DNA of 64,000 bases, taken from assembly GCA_963920525.1 (NCBI GenBank), contig OY986437.1, forward strand, positions 96,225,175 through 96,289,174. Reading direction: 5' to 3'. This stretch comes from Dichetophora obliterata (taxonomy: Eukaryota; Arthropoda; Insecta; Diptera; Sciomyzidae). The notes below the pieces were generated by a model. The model saw only the letters and a program-made list of their open reading frames with translations, was not told the origin of the DNA and did no database searches. Shown piece after piece: positions 34,441 through 46,250 of the stretch. The stretch's first letter is position 1, and every line of letters begins with the position of its first letter. The position numbers and the translations under genes are program-made.

Positions 34441-37400
34441 TAATCCTATAACAAATAGGATTATTTTTGCTATCCATATAAAATTTTGATTTGAATTTAA
34501 AAAATTTTAAACACAGGTGCCGCACCTGTTTATTTTTATGAGCTGACATTTCATTTTTTGAATTACTTGCTTGTTTGATACAATGACTTTTAGGTCGCCA
34601 TGACAGCTACCTATTTTTTCACTAGCTGCGACCATCGAATGTTAAACAAAAGAAAACAAAACATACCGCGTGTGTCACAAACATTAGACGCATTCAGCGG
34701 AGCCAACTTATTATTTATTATTTATATAATTGCGTAATATTAATAATTAAATTAAATAATTTATAATTTTTTTGACGTTTAGAGTAAAGCACATTCAGAG
34801 AAAACCATCGTTCACTAAGGTATCGCTACCATTTTTTTACACAACAGTTTTGAACGACACACATTCTCATGACACCTAATAGTTATTGTATCATGATTGC
34901 TTGTTGGAATTTAATTTTGACTGCAACGGTAATGTCCTCTACGAGTCGTTTTTTTTTTTTGCTGTTCCTTTGAGAAAATTTGTTATCGCGATTATATTAA
35001 GGTGAAAGGAACGCAGCTAATAATGGATAATTAACTATGAAGTTGTCATTGCAATTGAAAAAGTTACAACGAAAGCCACTTGTTATCAACTGGAAGTATT
35101 GTTAAAATGCTGAGAAGAAATGGATCTCGAGAAACTCGAGAGAAAAGGAGAATTCAAAAAATTGTTTTTGCTTAAATTGAAGGCGTGTCTAGCTGATTGT
35201 GTTTTGACTTCTTTTGCTTTCAACAAAGTTCTTCAGACAGAGAGAATAAAATATTCTAATGGAAATGATGTGGAGCCCATTTGATGCTGCAAAAAATATA
35301 TCAAAAGACGCAATTTAAATTATCAATCAACATATTTATCGAATAAAGTATAAAGCCAAAACATTCAATTTTAAAAATGCAGTATACCACCCAATAGCTT
35401 CCGATTTCTGAAATTCTCAATTGCAAAATGAAAATCTACATCCAAAAAGTATTGGAGACTTAGCAGGACATAGATTTATGTTTCTATTCGATCTTACCTG
35501 GCAGATCTTACAACTCAGGAAAACAAATTTGGAATTCATCAATGAGTTTCAGTACGCAGAACGGTGATGATGAATTTATAAAAAAATTAGAAATATGCGT
35601 TTAAATCCATACCTGTTGCATTGAGCCAATCAAGCAAATTAGTTCTAGCAATTTAGTTATGAGCAAAGATCATAGTGATTTTAAAAAGTGTTTCAAACTA
35701 TTTTTTATTTCATGGAAACAGAAGAACTGCAGATGACAACATTTTATGAACGCATTCCAAAAAAATTTCGATTTAGTTTTAAAGAGAAGAAACTTATTTA
35801 TTTTACAGACCACAAGTTTCATCAAAATAAATTCTATAAAGAAACATTAATTTTGGCTAAAGATTCTACCATTAAAATATTCTAAAACAGACTAGTTGAT
35901 GTTGTCTATTCATTTTTTAACAACATCAACTTAGAGCGTATTTTTGCCATGTGAAAACGAAACGAAGGCATGGCTCATTATAAACAAATTTATACGAGGT
36001 GTCAACAAATCAAGGGCCGCGCAAATAAATGTATTTAAGATATTTTCAATTCAAATTACACAATTAATTTCGACGAGGGCACAAAATTAGTAAGAAAATG
36101 CTTTGACTGCAATGCTCAATGGAATGTAAAGAAGCGGATGAAACGATTAACCGAAATTAAAAAGCGGCTCTACAGAAGCACGCCGTTGCGAGTGCAAGGA
36201 AACCTTTTTAACGCTTATCAGAAAGGATGAACTGATTAGCTTAGATAATATATTTTATGAATTTTCGAATATTATTTCACAAAACCATAGAATCCAAATT
36301 TTAAAAAGTAATAATAATAGTAATAATAAGTTGTCAGGGAAAAATTTTTCGAGTGTACATAATCATGACATAGAAAATGACTTACGAAAGAAACTTAAAA
36401 ATTTACATTGTGACACATAAATTATTTGTTTAATGATCAAACCCGTCAATATTAATAAATTTTCAAATAAGTATTTAGATTTCTACCGGCAACCTATCAA
36501 GCTATCGTGTATCGCAAATTTATGTTTTATTTAGTTAATGTAAGTTCTTTGTTTCTTTCTTCATGGTTAAAACAAAAGCAACCACAAAATATATTCATAA
36601 ATGAATTGTCCTGTTAACTTATTTTATAACACTGTATGTGCAATGTAAATATATTATAAATCAGACGTAACCTTTAAAAGTCCTCTCAATTACCATGAAT
36701 AAAAATGGCGGCCAAGTCCCCGAACAAACATTGCATCAATTATGCTTCTCCATCCTTTTCAGCAATAAAAAAAAAACTTTTTCCAAAAAACCCTTTTTTG
36801 CCATCATGCTACTATATCTGATGTGCGAATTTAGTAATATTCTGCTGAACAAAAATTTACGTTTCATTTTTGTATCTACTTTTTCTAAGAAATTGTTTCT
36901 AGAAAATACAAAAACAATTTTCAGGTTTGCAAAATTATTTGCGGGTTATTTTTATTAAATAAAGGAACATTTTTTTCCCCTGCCTGCTATAACCATTGAA
37001 AAATATAAATACGACATTTTAAAAGCATTATTAACCTTAAAAGCGCCTGCACAAACAAACCGGTAAATATTTTAAAATCATACTGTGGCGTTCATATCCT
37101 TCACCATCACATTTTTATATTATTACTGTATTTCTATAATTTTATTTGTTTAAGTTTTAATATTAAAAATTTCACCAATATGGCAACATTAATGTCTTTC
37201 GGAATTATACATATATAATTTATTTAATGGTCTTTCAACTATGTGTAAAAATACTTAAGTTTCATGCTTTGGTTCTGTTTTCTATACATCGCACATGCAG
37301 TGCTTCTGAATCAATAAAAGCATTAACTAAACAATAAAAATCCTGTACATCATTTTTAGTAAGTGGATCTTAGAACGCTAAGCCCACAATACTAATAAGA

Positions 37401-37735
37401 AAATTTTGAAAACAAAGTTAAGAAAAAGGCGGTAAAAGAGTTCTTGAATTTTTGTATTTATTTCCACTTTTAAACCACTGTGCGACGTTTACGCTGACTT
37501 TCTTGGGTGTTTTGTGCGACATATTTTTTGCTGTTCTGCTGCTGTTGTTGTTGTTGCCGCCACCAGCAGCGTCACCATCGGCATTACCAAAGTTTGTTGT
37601 CATCTTCTGCTGTTGCCGCTGCGCACGTGATGTGTTGTACTTTTTATTGTTACTGACTGGTTGGCTGGCTTTATTAAATGCTGCGTTGGTGACATACTTT
37701 GTCTGCTAAATTTTTCTATTTAATATCCTTTCTGC

Positions 37736-37753
37736 CAGCAGCAGCAGCAGCAA
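37736..37753. repeat. CAG trinucleotide run
   Basis: A (GCA)6-type run followed by more CAGCA and CTGCAGC motifs. It lies in a balanced-composition segment with CTG/TTG runs on the other side (37540-37570). Opa-type repeats are common in fly host DNA. Confidence 0.8.
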
Positions 37754-38719
37754 TTATAGCAGCAACACTGCTGCAGCTCATTAAAATGTATGAATATCAG
37801 AATTAAAGCGGTTTGTATGGATTTTTCATGGTGTGGCTGCTTATGTTTGCGCGTATCAGTTAGGCGCCACATAAAACTTTCTTTAAATGGTTGTGAAAAA
37901 AAACATAGGAAACGATGCCTATGAAGTTATTGACATAAGTCGAATCAAAAGTTAATCTTTGATATAATGACGAAGACTCAATTAATTTAAGGTATAAAAT
38001 GTTTAAAAAGCGTTTTCGCAAATAATGTTTAAGTGTTGAACGCTCTGAGCATAGACACCAAAGCTTACTAACGTGCAAAGGACGAACATTAAATTTTTTC
38101 AGTTCTTTGCCAATAAAACAATGGCAATGAACCTTTTTGTAAGTATGTTTTTTCTTTTAAAATTAACCCTTATGGTCGGGGCTAGGTCTGGCCAGAACTA
38201 TTGTTTAGTTTTAATCCATTTTGGAGATATGGAATTGATCTTATTAAGCAATTTGAAAAGAAAAATTCTTCACTTTATTTTATGTTTTTGAGTTATTTCA
38301 ATTTTACTATTTACACTCATTTGTTCATATTATAGGTCTAGGTAGACCTATTTAGGAAGCCAAACTACTCTAATGAATTTGAATTTCAAGATTATAGTTG
38401 GCAAAGTGTGTACTAAATTAAATATTGGCTAATAAAAATCGTCCAATAATTTCCACATGATTTGGATTTAGCTTTTAAGTAAGTTCGGGTTCTTACGTGC
38501 AAAAAAATACAAAGCAGTCTTACAACTTTCTTTCGCGCTATTATGATACATAAACCATAGAAAAATAAAACGAACCGGGAGCTATTATCTTTTACAACAA
38601 AAACAAATGCAGAGTGGATGCTAGGACCAAATTGTGGTCACATATTCCTGTAAAAGACGTACTCAATAGTGGCCTTTATCGTTTTTCTATAACGTTCTTG
38701 ACTAAGGAGGACACATGTA

Positions 38720-39652
38720 CAGGGTTGCCCATATTCGACGGACCCATGTTTTTTTTAAAAAAATCAAAGAAAAAAATAAAAATTTTGCGGTTGGCAATCT
38801 TAATCATTTAATTTGTTCCAAGTAGATTTTTTTAAATCAATTTTTGAATATGATATCTCTCAAATGGCCGCCTCTGGCGTTGATGGCGTATTGTGCCCTT
38901 TTTGCAGCATTTTCCATCGTTTTCGCCAACATTTCGGCCGGAATAGCGGCTATTTCTTCACGAATGTTGTCCTTGAGCTCTTCTACGGTCCTTGGCTTGT
39001 TAACGTAAACCTTTGACTTCAAATATCCCCACAAGAAGAAGTCAGGCGGCGTCAAATCGGGCGAACGCGGTGGCCAGTCCAAATGACCACTTTTCGACAT
39101 CAAACGGCCCGGAAACAAATTCTTCAGAAAATCGATTGTTATGCGACTTGTGTGCGGTGGAGCGCCGTCTTGTTGAAACCAGAACTGCCTCATACGCTTT
39201 CGACGAATAATTGGCATCACAAAATTGGTCATCATGTCGCGATAACGCTCCTGGTTGATGGTAACAGCATGGCCATTTTCATTTTGGAAGAAAAACGGCC
39301 CAATGACCGTTTTCGCACTAACGCCGCACCAAACTGTGACTTTTTCGTCATGAAGAGGCACTTCTTGAATCTCCTGAGGATTTTCAGTGGCGTAAATACG
39401 GCAATTTTGCTTATTTACGGTCCCATTCAATGTGAAATGGGCTTCATCGGACATGATAATTTTGTTTCAAAATTCCTCGTCATCTTCGGCCATTTCGAAG
39501 ACTCTTTCAGAGAGCTCGCGTGGCGTGTATTGTTCCATGGTAAAAATCTGCTTGGACTGACGCTTCAAACGCGGTATGTCATTAAGCGATCTGACATCTC
39601 TGTCAAAAGTTATGGCGTTGCCAGATGGGTCCGTCGAATATGGGCAACCCTG
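38720..39652 (-). mobile_element. mariner element, DD41D type, internally deleted
   Basis: Perfect 27-bp terminal inverted repeats, starting CAGGGTTGCCCATATTCGAC at 38720-38746 with the complement at 39626-39652, are flanked by TA on both sides (38718-38719 and 39653-39654). This is the hallmark of Tc1/mariner insertion. The element is only 933 bp, shorter than a full mariner of about 1.3 kb. The missing part is the transposase DNA-binding region. The transposase is on the minus strand. Perfect TIRs suggest a comparatively recent insertion. Confidence 0.93.
38837..39538 (-). pseudogene. mariner transposase with catalytic domain, N-terminal deletion
   Basis: The minus-strand frame starts at MEQYTPRELSERV (ATG near 39536-39538), runs into FEMAEDDEEF, meets TGA at 39467-39469, then continues NKIIMSDEAHF to the stop at 38837. 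The catalytic triad is visible: Asp in MSDEAHF, Asp in QQDGAPPHTS, and Asp in SPDLTPPDFFLWG. There are 41 residues between the second and third, hence DD41D, the group to which rosa of Ceratitis belongs (family knowledge). The catalytic half looks complete through the C-terminus (RGGHLRDIIF). About 100 or more residues forming the paired helix-turn-helix are absent between SERV and FEMA. The premature TGA probably replaces a tryptophan codon. Without the HTH and with a stop this cannot be an active transposase. Confidence 0.9.
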
Positions 39653-39690
39653 TAGAGATAAGCACAAGCACCATACAAATGACTTGCAAG

Positions 39691-40034
39691 CAGTGTTGCC
39701 ACATGGTCCAATATATCGGGTTTGTTACGATTTTCAGTCTTGGATCCGATAATCCGATGTTTAACCAAAATGTTACGATTTCAAGAAAAGTAGATCCGAT
39801 ATCTGATTTTGCATATATTTTTTAATAAAGCAATGTATATATGATTTAAAAAAGAATATTTTTCCATATAAAATCTTTTTTTACTGACATATATTTTGGT
39901 AGTATTTGCTTGCCAAGAACAACAACATTTTTCGCTCATTTACTCGAAGCAAAATCAACGTTTTTGTTGTTTTTTAGAGTTTCAGAGCTGATGGCAAAAG
40001 TTACGGTATGAAAAATTGTTTCATGGCAACACTG
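39691..40034. mobile_element. hAT MITE, 344 bp, 8-bp TSD CTTGCAAG
   Basis: The ends CAGTGTTGCCA and TGGCAACACTG are perfect 11-bp inverted repeats. The 8-bp flank CTTGCAAG is duplicated exactly at 39683-39690 and 40035-40042 and fits the hAT target pattern nTnnnnAn. It lies 38 bp from the mariner end. No coding capacity. Confidence 0.92.
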
Positions 40035-40042
40035 CTTGCAAG

Positions 40043-41477
40043 CCATAAGTTCTGCTTTCAGAAATGGTAGAAGGATAGAGGTATATGCCAAGAATGATAG
40101 AATATAAAGATTGCGCCGAAGACAAGAAAATGTGTACAACAAAATTGTCGTTCTGCGCATGTACGTCATAATATCAATGCTGTTTTGGAGAACGTTCACT
40201 TTGCATACGATTTCTACACAGAAATGAAAATTGCATACATTTTAGTTTGTATAATTAAAATAAAAGAATTAAGAAGCAATTTATTGGAACGAGAAGAAGG
40301 TTAATTTATTAAGTACTCCTTTGCAAACTTTATTTTTACTAATATTTTATTACAGCCAGTAAGCAGCTAAGTAAAAAAAAATTTGTTTGAGAAACCAACT
40401 TCAGTTAGCATTATTTTTCGACTTGGATTTTATAAAAATGTTCATTACGAGTTTAATTGATGTACTTTAAACATTCCCAGATATTTTATTTCCATTAATT
40501 TACCTGTGAATTGAAAAGACAAATAAATGATAGTTCCAAGTTTTTAAAAAATGAATCAAATTTTGTTAAGTTAAGATATTTTTGTATTTTTGTTTTCGTT
40601 TTTGTGCTTTTTCTACAATTTCTTGGTTTAATTTTTGTATTTATTGCAAACATCAGGTTTTTGAAAAATATTTGTTTGCTATTGTTACCACAATTAGCAA
40701 CTGCACACTTAATATTTTAAATTTTAAGTTAAAAACTCGCAAATGTACTTCGATATAAACACAATTAAATTAAACACAACCGATCGCAGTACGTTTCTCA
40801 AAGAAATAAAATATTGTGACGTAGTCAACTGAACAGATGGTTGTCAAACTCGATTAGCAGAAGTAACGGACCTGCGCAAAGCGTAATCTCTTATTCTATC
40901 ATTCTTGGGTATATGCAGCGCTGCCTGTGCTCTCTTTCCATACTGCCATGTCTGTCAAATTTAGCTGTGTGGCGAATGGAAACAAAAGAAAATAAAGAAA
41001 AAGTTTTGCTTCGGTTTGACAATTCCGGTAGTATGCTCTCATCTGGTGCATATACCTGTATTCTTCTACCATGCTTTCAGATACTTCCGCTCTTCTATTC
41101 TCTTTGATAAGTCAAAATAAGCACTGCAGTGAAGAGAGCTTTTGCAGAGAGACGAATACTGCACATTCGACAGTGCAGGGAAGAGCCAGCAAGCTGGCTC
41201 GCCATAGAGTTACTACTTTAAGCTTACCTGAAGTAATGCTGCTTTGGTTGGTTTTGTGTCGCCTTTTTATTCGATATGGACAGAAAACCAGTTGGGAATT
41301 ATACGTTCAGTTTTGTCTTTGGCCTGCCTGGCTATGCATAGATAGGTGGTGTGCGTATTAATTAGTGGCTTATGCAGTAGTGCGGTTGTGTGTTGTCAGT
41401 TAGTTTTATTGAGTAGGTATGTAGCGTGTGTTTGTTTCTATGGTCTGGTGTCGTAGTGCGGTTGTGTGTTATTGCTG
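40043..41477. other. Region with a broken inverted repeat, no gene
   Basis: Sequence at 40046-40112 (CTTTCAGAAATGGTAGAAGG ... CAAGAATGATAGAATATA) is present in inverted form at 40878-40908 and 41048-41085. The right arm is split by about 130 bp (40917-41047) bounded by GTATATGC and GCATATAC. This suggests a foldback element invaded by a small insertion. The frames at 40841-41361 have no recognisable protein features. Confidence 0.5.
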
Positions 41478-41838
41478 CTTTAATAATAAAAAGTAGAAAT
41501 ATTTATGTAATACAATATGAATATATATATATCGATAATATTTAATATTATAGTTTACGTAGTATATAAAAATATAATATTTGTAACGTCTTTATATTTA
41601 TAATAATAAGTAGATATATTTAAGTGATATAATATGAATATATATATATACATCGATAATATTTAATATTATAGTTTATTTAGTGTATACAAAGTATATA
41701 ATATTTGTAACGTCTTTATATTTATAATAAAAGGTAGAAATATTTAAGTAATATAATATGAATATATGTATATACATCAAAATTATTTAATATTATAGTT
41801 TATTTAGTGTATAAAAAGTGTATAATATTTGTAACGTC
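41478..41838. repeat. Tandem repeat, three units of about 120 bp
   Basis: Each unit contains TTATAATAA.A.GTAGAAATAT, AATATGAATATATATATA, ATATTTAATATTATAGTTTA and ATATTTGTAACGTC. GTAACGTC recurs at about 41583, 41707 and 41831. Units are well conserved, so the array is fairly young or homogenised. Confidence 0.85.
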
Positions 41839-43083
41839 ATGTTACATATTGATAAATTAATATATCTATTGTATAAGAAAAATTTTGCATTTCAACCAGT
41901 TTAAGCTAGGTTGATTGGTTATTTGATTAGCTCTTTGGTTAGTTGATTAGAAGGTTAGGTTGGTTATTTGATAAAATATTTGTTAATAACAAATACTGTG
42001 TGAAAAGTTTACTACGGAATTCTATACAATGAACTTTTCTCTAAAACCATATGTCAATGGATATCCTGAAGCCATATATCCCCAAAGCTATAAGCCGGAG
42101 GGAAATGTTTTACAGTTTTTTTTTTATATAAAACTAGCTAAAGAACAGATTGATAATAGTAAAAATTGGCGTAAAACCAAGATTGTACGAACTATTTGAC
42201 ATTAAAATTTTCATGCTCCTAATATTTCGCAATGGACTTCACACACAGTATTCTTTATGTGCAATATATATTTAATCGCGATCATTTGTTTCAATAAATT
42301 CCCAATTTCATAGTCTTTTATCTAGAATAAACCGAAAATTTAATCAATCAAAATTGTAAAATATACGTTAAATCGTTTCTAGTTTTTAATTTATATCAGG
42401 TACTTACGCAGGAGGCTTTTGGGGGTTAACCCCCACCCCCCCAAATTAGCGAATTTTAACGAGATTCAAGAGAAACGCTCAGCACAACATGGCAGCCTTT
42501 GTGTGTTTATAGTCAAGACAAAGATCTTAATCAAGGTAGATCATAAATAAACGGACTAAATTTAAGACATTTATTTTGCAAAGACTTTAATATATAGACT
42601 TAAAAATTTGTTTAAGTACACTGAGGGAATATGTGTTAAAATTTAATGAAAGAGTGTTTATATTAAATGAATTTGTTCTTAAAATAGAGCTTGAAACCAT
42701 TTTATTTAATTTAATTTAAACTCAACTATTTGTACACTTCAATTTAAAACAAAAGTTTTTTCAAAACAGTGTTTTTCAATATACTTTTATAGTTAACATT
42801 TACAATTTAAAAACATTTGCTTAAAAAAAAAACTTCAATATTGAAAACAAATATTTTAAAACATAATTTTAAAATATTTTACCGTTAAGTAAATACCGCC
42901 ATTTTTTGGATGACATTTTTTTAATTTTTTCGCGTTTTTGACATCAAATTCGTAATTAGCAACCCCTGGAACCGTTGAATACCATAATTTAACTCCACTC
43001 GATGTAGCTTGCGTTTTATTGCGGCTTGAAATATTAAAATATTTTAAATATTAATATAATAAATTCGTTTTTATTTCATCTAA
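41839..43083. other. AT-rich spacer
   Basis: No gene. A GGGGGTTAACCCCCACCCCCC hairpin lies near 42423-42443, like the G/C hairpins at 6076-6118 and 26873-26898. Confidence 0.4.
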
Positions 43084-44190
43084 CCCAGCCAGCACTTGGA
43101 CGAGAAATTCCAAATTCCAATTCTTCGAAGCGAGCAGAAAGCGATACGATTGGAAGATATTTAGGCGAGTTTCCTTCTGCGCGAAAAGAAAGCGATTCGC
43201 TATCTTTTCTTCTTGGTGATAAATTTTGTTTTCAAAAACAAATCACTACAATTTCGCCTTTTTTCGTCTAGGGGAATGAATGGAGGTATCATTTAGATAT
43301 TTTCTAAAATTGACTGTTTATTTTATAACAATCTTGCTTGTTTGATTCGCTATTTGCTCTCCTACGCGAAGAAAAGAAGAATTCAGAAATAAAAAAACGA
43401 AGCAGTAAATATTTTTTCGTTAGCATTTGTCATATTTTTTCTTATGTGAGCTGAATCATAAAACAATAAAGCAATAAAACAGCAATTATTAAAGGTAAAA
43501 TTGTTTCTTGAGTTAACTTAAAAATAAAATAAATTTTCAGTTTTATTTATAGATATCTGCCATCAAAAGTTCACAACGGAAGATAAGTATCCCGAGAAAC
43601 AATTTCAAATTTTTCAATTTGAATTGTTTTTAATTATCTCAGTCTATTTAAAATGTAGTTTGTAATTTTAGTTAAATAAATTTATTTAAAAAATTATTGA
43701 TAAAAAGACAGAAATTAATGCACTGAAGTTCACCAACGTGTGGCCATTAGCCTGTATTTATTGTTGGTAGAAGTAAAAAATAATGCTTATCTTAATTTTG
43801 AAAAAAATGTTCGCTTTTATCTCAGTTGATTTTTCGTTTTGCTTAGACAGGCGTGAATGCGCGATGCCTCCTAATATGCGGGGACCTACGTGGCTGATCC
43901 TCCACTATAAATGTATTAGGAACGGTGCCTTATGATTTTTCTTTTCAAACTGTGACGCTATTTGTAAAGAGTGGAAGTAAAATGTAATGCAGTTTAAGAT
44001 ATAATTTTAAGCTGGAATTTTTTGTTTTTAAAAAATTTATGTAAATTAAAAATCAAATAGACAAAGATGTTTAAAGCTCCCAAAAAAAAATTTTTCTTAT
44101 ATTTATTCTGAAAACGTTACTGTAAAAAGGTCAAAATAACTATGTATAATTATTAATTATTTTTATTTAGAATTGATATTTTTAATACAC

Positions 44191-44355
44191 GAATACAAGC
44201 AATTTGAAAAGGTGAAGTTCTCTTTAGCTAATTTAAAAATAACCTCATATGCATTTACCTAACATATTTTTCGTACCTCAAGCGAATACAAGCAATTTGA
44301 AAAGGTGAAGTTCTCTTTAGCTAATTTAAAAATAACCTAATATGCATTTACCTTT
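44191..44355. repeat. Tandem duplication, 93-bp period
   Basis: GAATACAAGCAATTTGAAAA begins at 44191 and 44284, followed in both by GGTGAAGTTCTCTTTAGCTA and ATTTAAAAATAACCT(C/A)AT. The two copies are almost identical over about 70 bp. Confidence 0.92.
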
Positions 44356-45344
44356 TTTGAAGTAAATTATATAAAGTTTTTAAAAACTATCTAAATTTTC
44401 ATTAATTTTTTAAAATTAATTTTTTTAAAAATTTTTTTAATTTAATGTTAAAGCTGGAAATTAATGTATCTATTATATAATAATAGTATCGGATATATGC
44501 CTGGTGCCCATGTCGGTAAATGTCCGACCTCTGCACCGAAAGAAGTGCTATTTCTGGAACACCTTGGGCTGGCGCAATGCACGAACGAAGACCAATTCGG
44601 GCACTATTCAGTTTATTGTGTCCGAATATAGTCGCTCGTTTTTGGATACATTATTGACATAATACAGACTTACTATAGTACTATTTCGGGTACCTTTCAG
44701 GGTACTTGTTGGGTATGTTTCGGGTACATTATAGTTGAGACTCAGGCCAATTTCGATACATATCAGCTACTTTATTGATACAATATATATTTTTTTTTCT
44801 AGGTTCCTGTTCGCTGAAGTTCGTTTGCATTTGGCTTAATATCAATGTGCGATCAATTTTGTTCATCGCAGTTCTTCGTTACTACTCGTAGCTTTTAAAA
44901 ATAAAATTGAGTCCGATACTCTGAAATTTTGTGCCTGAGTAGTTTGGTATGGACACAAATGGTTTCTCGGGTATATTGAATCAATAATGCAAAAGCACTT
45001 CATGCATGCCAGGGACAGGCTTAATAAACGCCAAAAAGCTATCCCGGATGAATCTTCGATACATATTGATAAGTTGTTTTTATTATTACATTCTTATTTG
45101 TTGATATTTTTTTATTGTATTCTTTAATCCTATGTTTTAGTTTTTCCATTTTTTAAATATTTTTAAATATATTAAATTAAACATTGTTTATGTTACTTGT
45201 TATGTTAAAATTGAATTTTATTATATAAAATATTAATTATGAATTGAATATGAATTATAAATTTGAAACATAATGTTTATATTTGATTGGAACTGGGGTT
45301 TAAAGTTGAGGGCATCGTTTAATTCTCATTAAAAGGAATCACTT

Positions 45345-45540
45345 TCTGCTCTTTTGGAAGAATCGCTTACTGCTCGTTAGGTAGAATCGCTTTCTGCTCA
45401 TTAGGAAGAATCGCTCTCTGCTCTTTCTGAAGATTCGCTTACTGCTCGTTAGGTAGAATCGCTTTCTGCTCATTAGGAAGAATCGCTCTCTGCTCTTTCT
45501 GAAGATTCGCTTTCTGCTCTTCCAAACAGTTCGCTTTATG
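45345..45540 (-). repeat. Minisatellite, about 23-bp unit in a higher-order repeat
   Basis: Repeats of (A/C)TTTCTGCTC(A/T)TTAGGAAGAATCGC alternate with CTTTCTGAAGATTCGC variants. A three-unit block is duplicated (45389-45457 and 45458-45526 approximately). On the minus strand it translates as repeated SRKRF, which is why a frame stays open there; it is not a gene. One further unit occurs at 45640-45660. Confidence 0.88.
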
Positions 45541-45679
45541 CTCTCCAAGGCGATTTCGCCACGATGGACTTTTGTCTCCTACCGGAGAGCAGAATGCGAA
45601 AAGAAAGCGAGCTTGCTAAATAAAAATTTTTTATTTAAGAAGAATCGCTCTCTGCTCCTCCACGATACAAAATGCTGGG

Positions 45680-46010
45680 AATGATCATTATTTGTAAAAC
45701 CAATTTAAAAAATATTTTGACACAATCACGTGTTAAATCGAGGTTTCCCTGTTAAAGGTTCTACTGCACATAATTTTTCAATTCAATCTCAGATAGCGAC
45801 GTATTTTTTGTTATTGCAAAGAAATAATAAGAGAAAATTATAAAAAAATAAGTTAGTTTATATTTCAAGTTATAGTGAGTTTATACGCTTACTTCAAATT
45901 TTGTTTTGTAGAAATGCAAAAAAGTTCAATTTCTATTTTAAATTTTTTGTTTAATTTTAAAGTATGTTTTTATTCTCAGCGTAACAATAAAAAAAATATT
46001 CCAAATTAAA
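45680..46010. other. AT-rich spacer
   Basis: Nothing recognised. Confidence 0.4.
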
Positions 46011-46250
46011 TTTTTTGTTCGCTTTTAAATGCATCTTTTTCTCGATAGGTGGCATAAAAAAGGCAGTCCTTTTCAGCCGGTGTCAATATATTTGATCCCA
46101 ATTTATTGGAAACAAAAAATTAAAGTGCATTTTAATAAGGGTAATTGTTCCGAAAAATTGTTACCAAAATATCTTGACTCCGGCTGAAAAGGACTATTTT
46201 TTTGTATGCCAACTAGCGAGAAGAAGGTGCGTTTAAAAACAAACAAAAAA
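46011..46250. mobile_element. Foldback MITE, 240 bp
   Basis: Long inverted arms: 46011-46090 pairs with about 46160-46250. Shared blocks are TTTTTTGTTCGCTTTTAAA, TTTTCTCGATAGGTGGCATA and AGTCCTTTTCAGCCGG. The loop is about 70 bp. No coding capacity, and the target duplication is not clear. Confidence 0.75.

Larger units (their letters stand above)
33181..38717. other. 5.5-kb stretch, no gene assigned, some coding-like fragments
   Basis: A repeat-like segment at 33230-33390 (GACGGACATGGCTACATCGA ... CCCCCTTACATAGCACCCGT) resembles tails of dispersed fly repeats. Short open frames with non-repetitive composition occur at 34231-34440 (VELSTAQLLDKLLKNGQDF, YDETTIALDKLQEF) and 35688-35885 (ERIPKKFRFSFKEKKLIYF). 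I recognise neither; they could be decayed exons or chance. At 37500-37770 are CTG/CAG runs (opa-type) and a CAG6-like tract at 37736-37753. No element ends found. Confidence 0.4.
43084..45679. mobile_element. 2.6-kb element with CCCAGC ends and GAGCAGAAAGCGAT repeats
   Basis: The left end CCCAGCCAGCACTTGG and the right end, reverse-complemented as CCCAGCATTTTG, are followed inward by copies of GAGCAGAAAGCGAT or GAGCAGAGAGCGATTCTT in inverted orientation. These start at about 43133 on the left; on the right they expand into a minisatellite at 45345-45540. The arrangement is typical of subterminal binding repeats in DNA transposons. The TIR core is short and no clear target duplication was found, so the boundary is tentative. 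No transposase frame is visible. Confidence 0.5.

Noticed and set aside
37418..37709. Frames rich in Leu/Pro or Asn/Ser
   Set aside because: Low-complexity translation of CTG/TTG (opa-type) repeats on both strands; no splice or start context.
39013..39655. Plus-strand frames opposite the mariner transposase
   Set aside because: Antisense shadows of the transposase.
44480..44960. Possible LTR-like promoter segment with repeated CGGGTAC motifs
   Set aside because: No second LTR, primer binding site or terminal TG...CA pair found.
45339..45548. Frame encoding SRKRF/SRERFFLM repeats
   Set aside because: Translation of the minisatellite; the unit arrangement keeps stops out of that frame.
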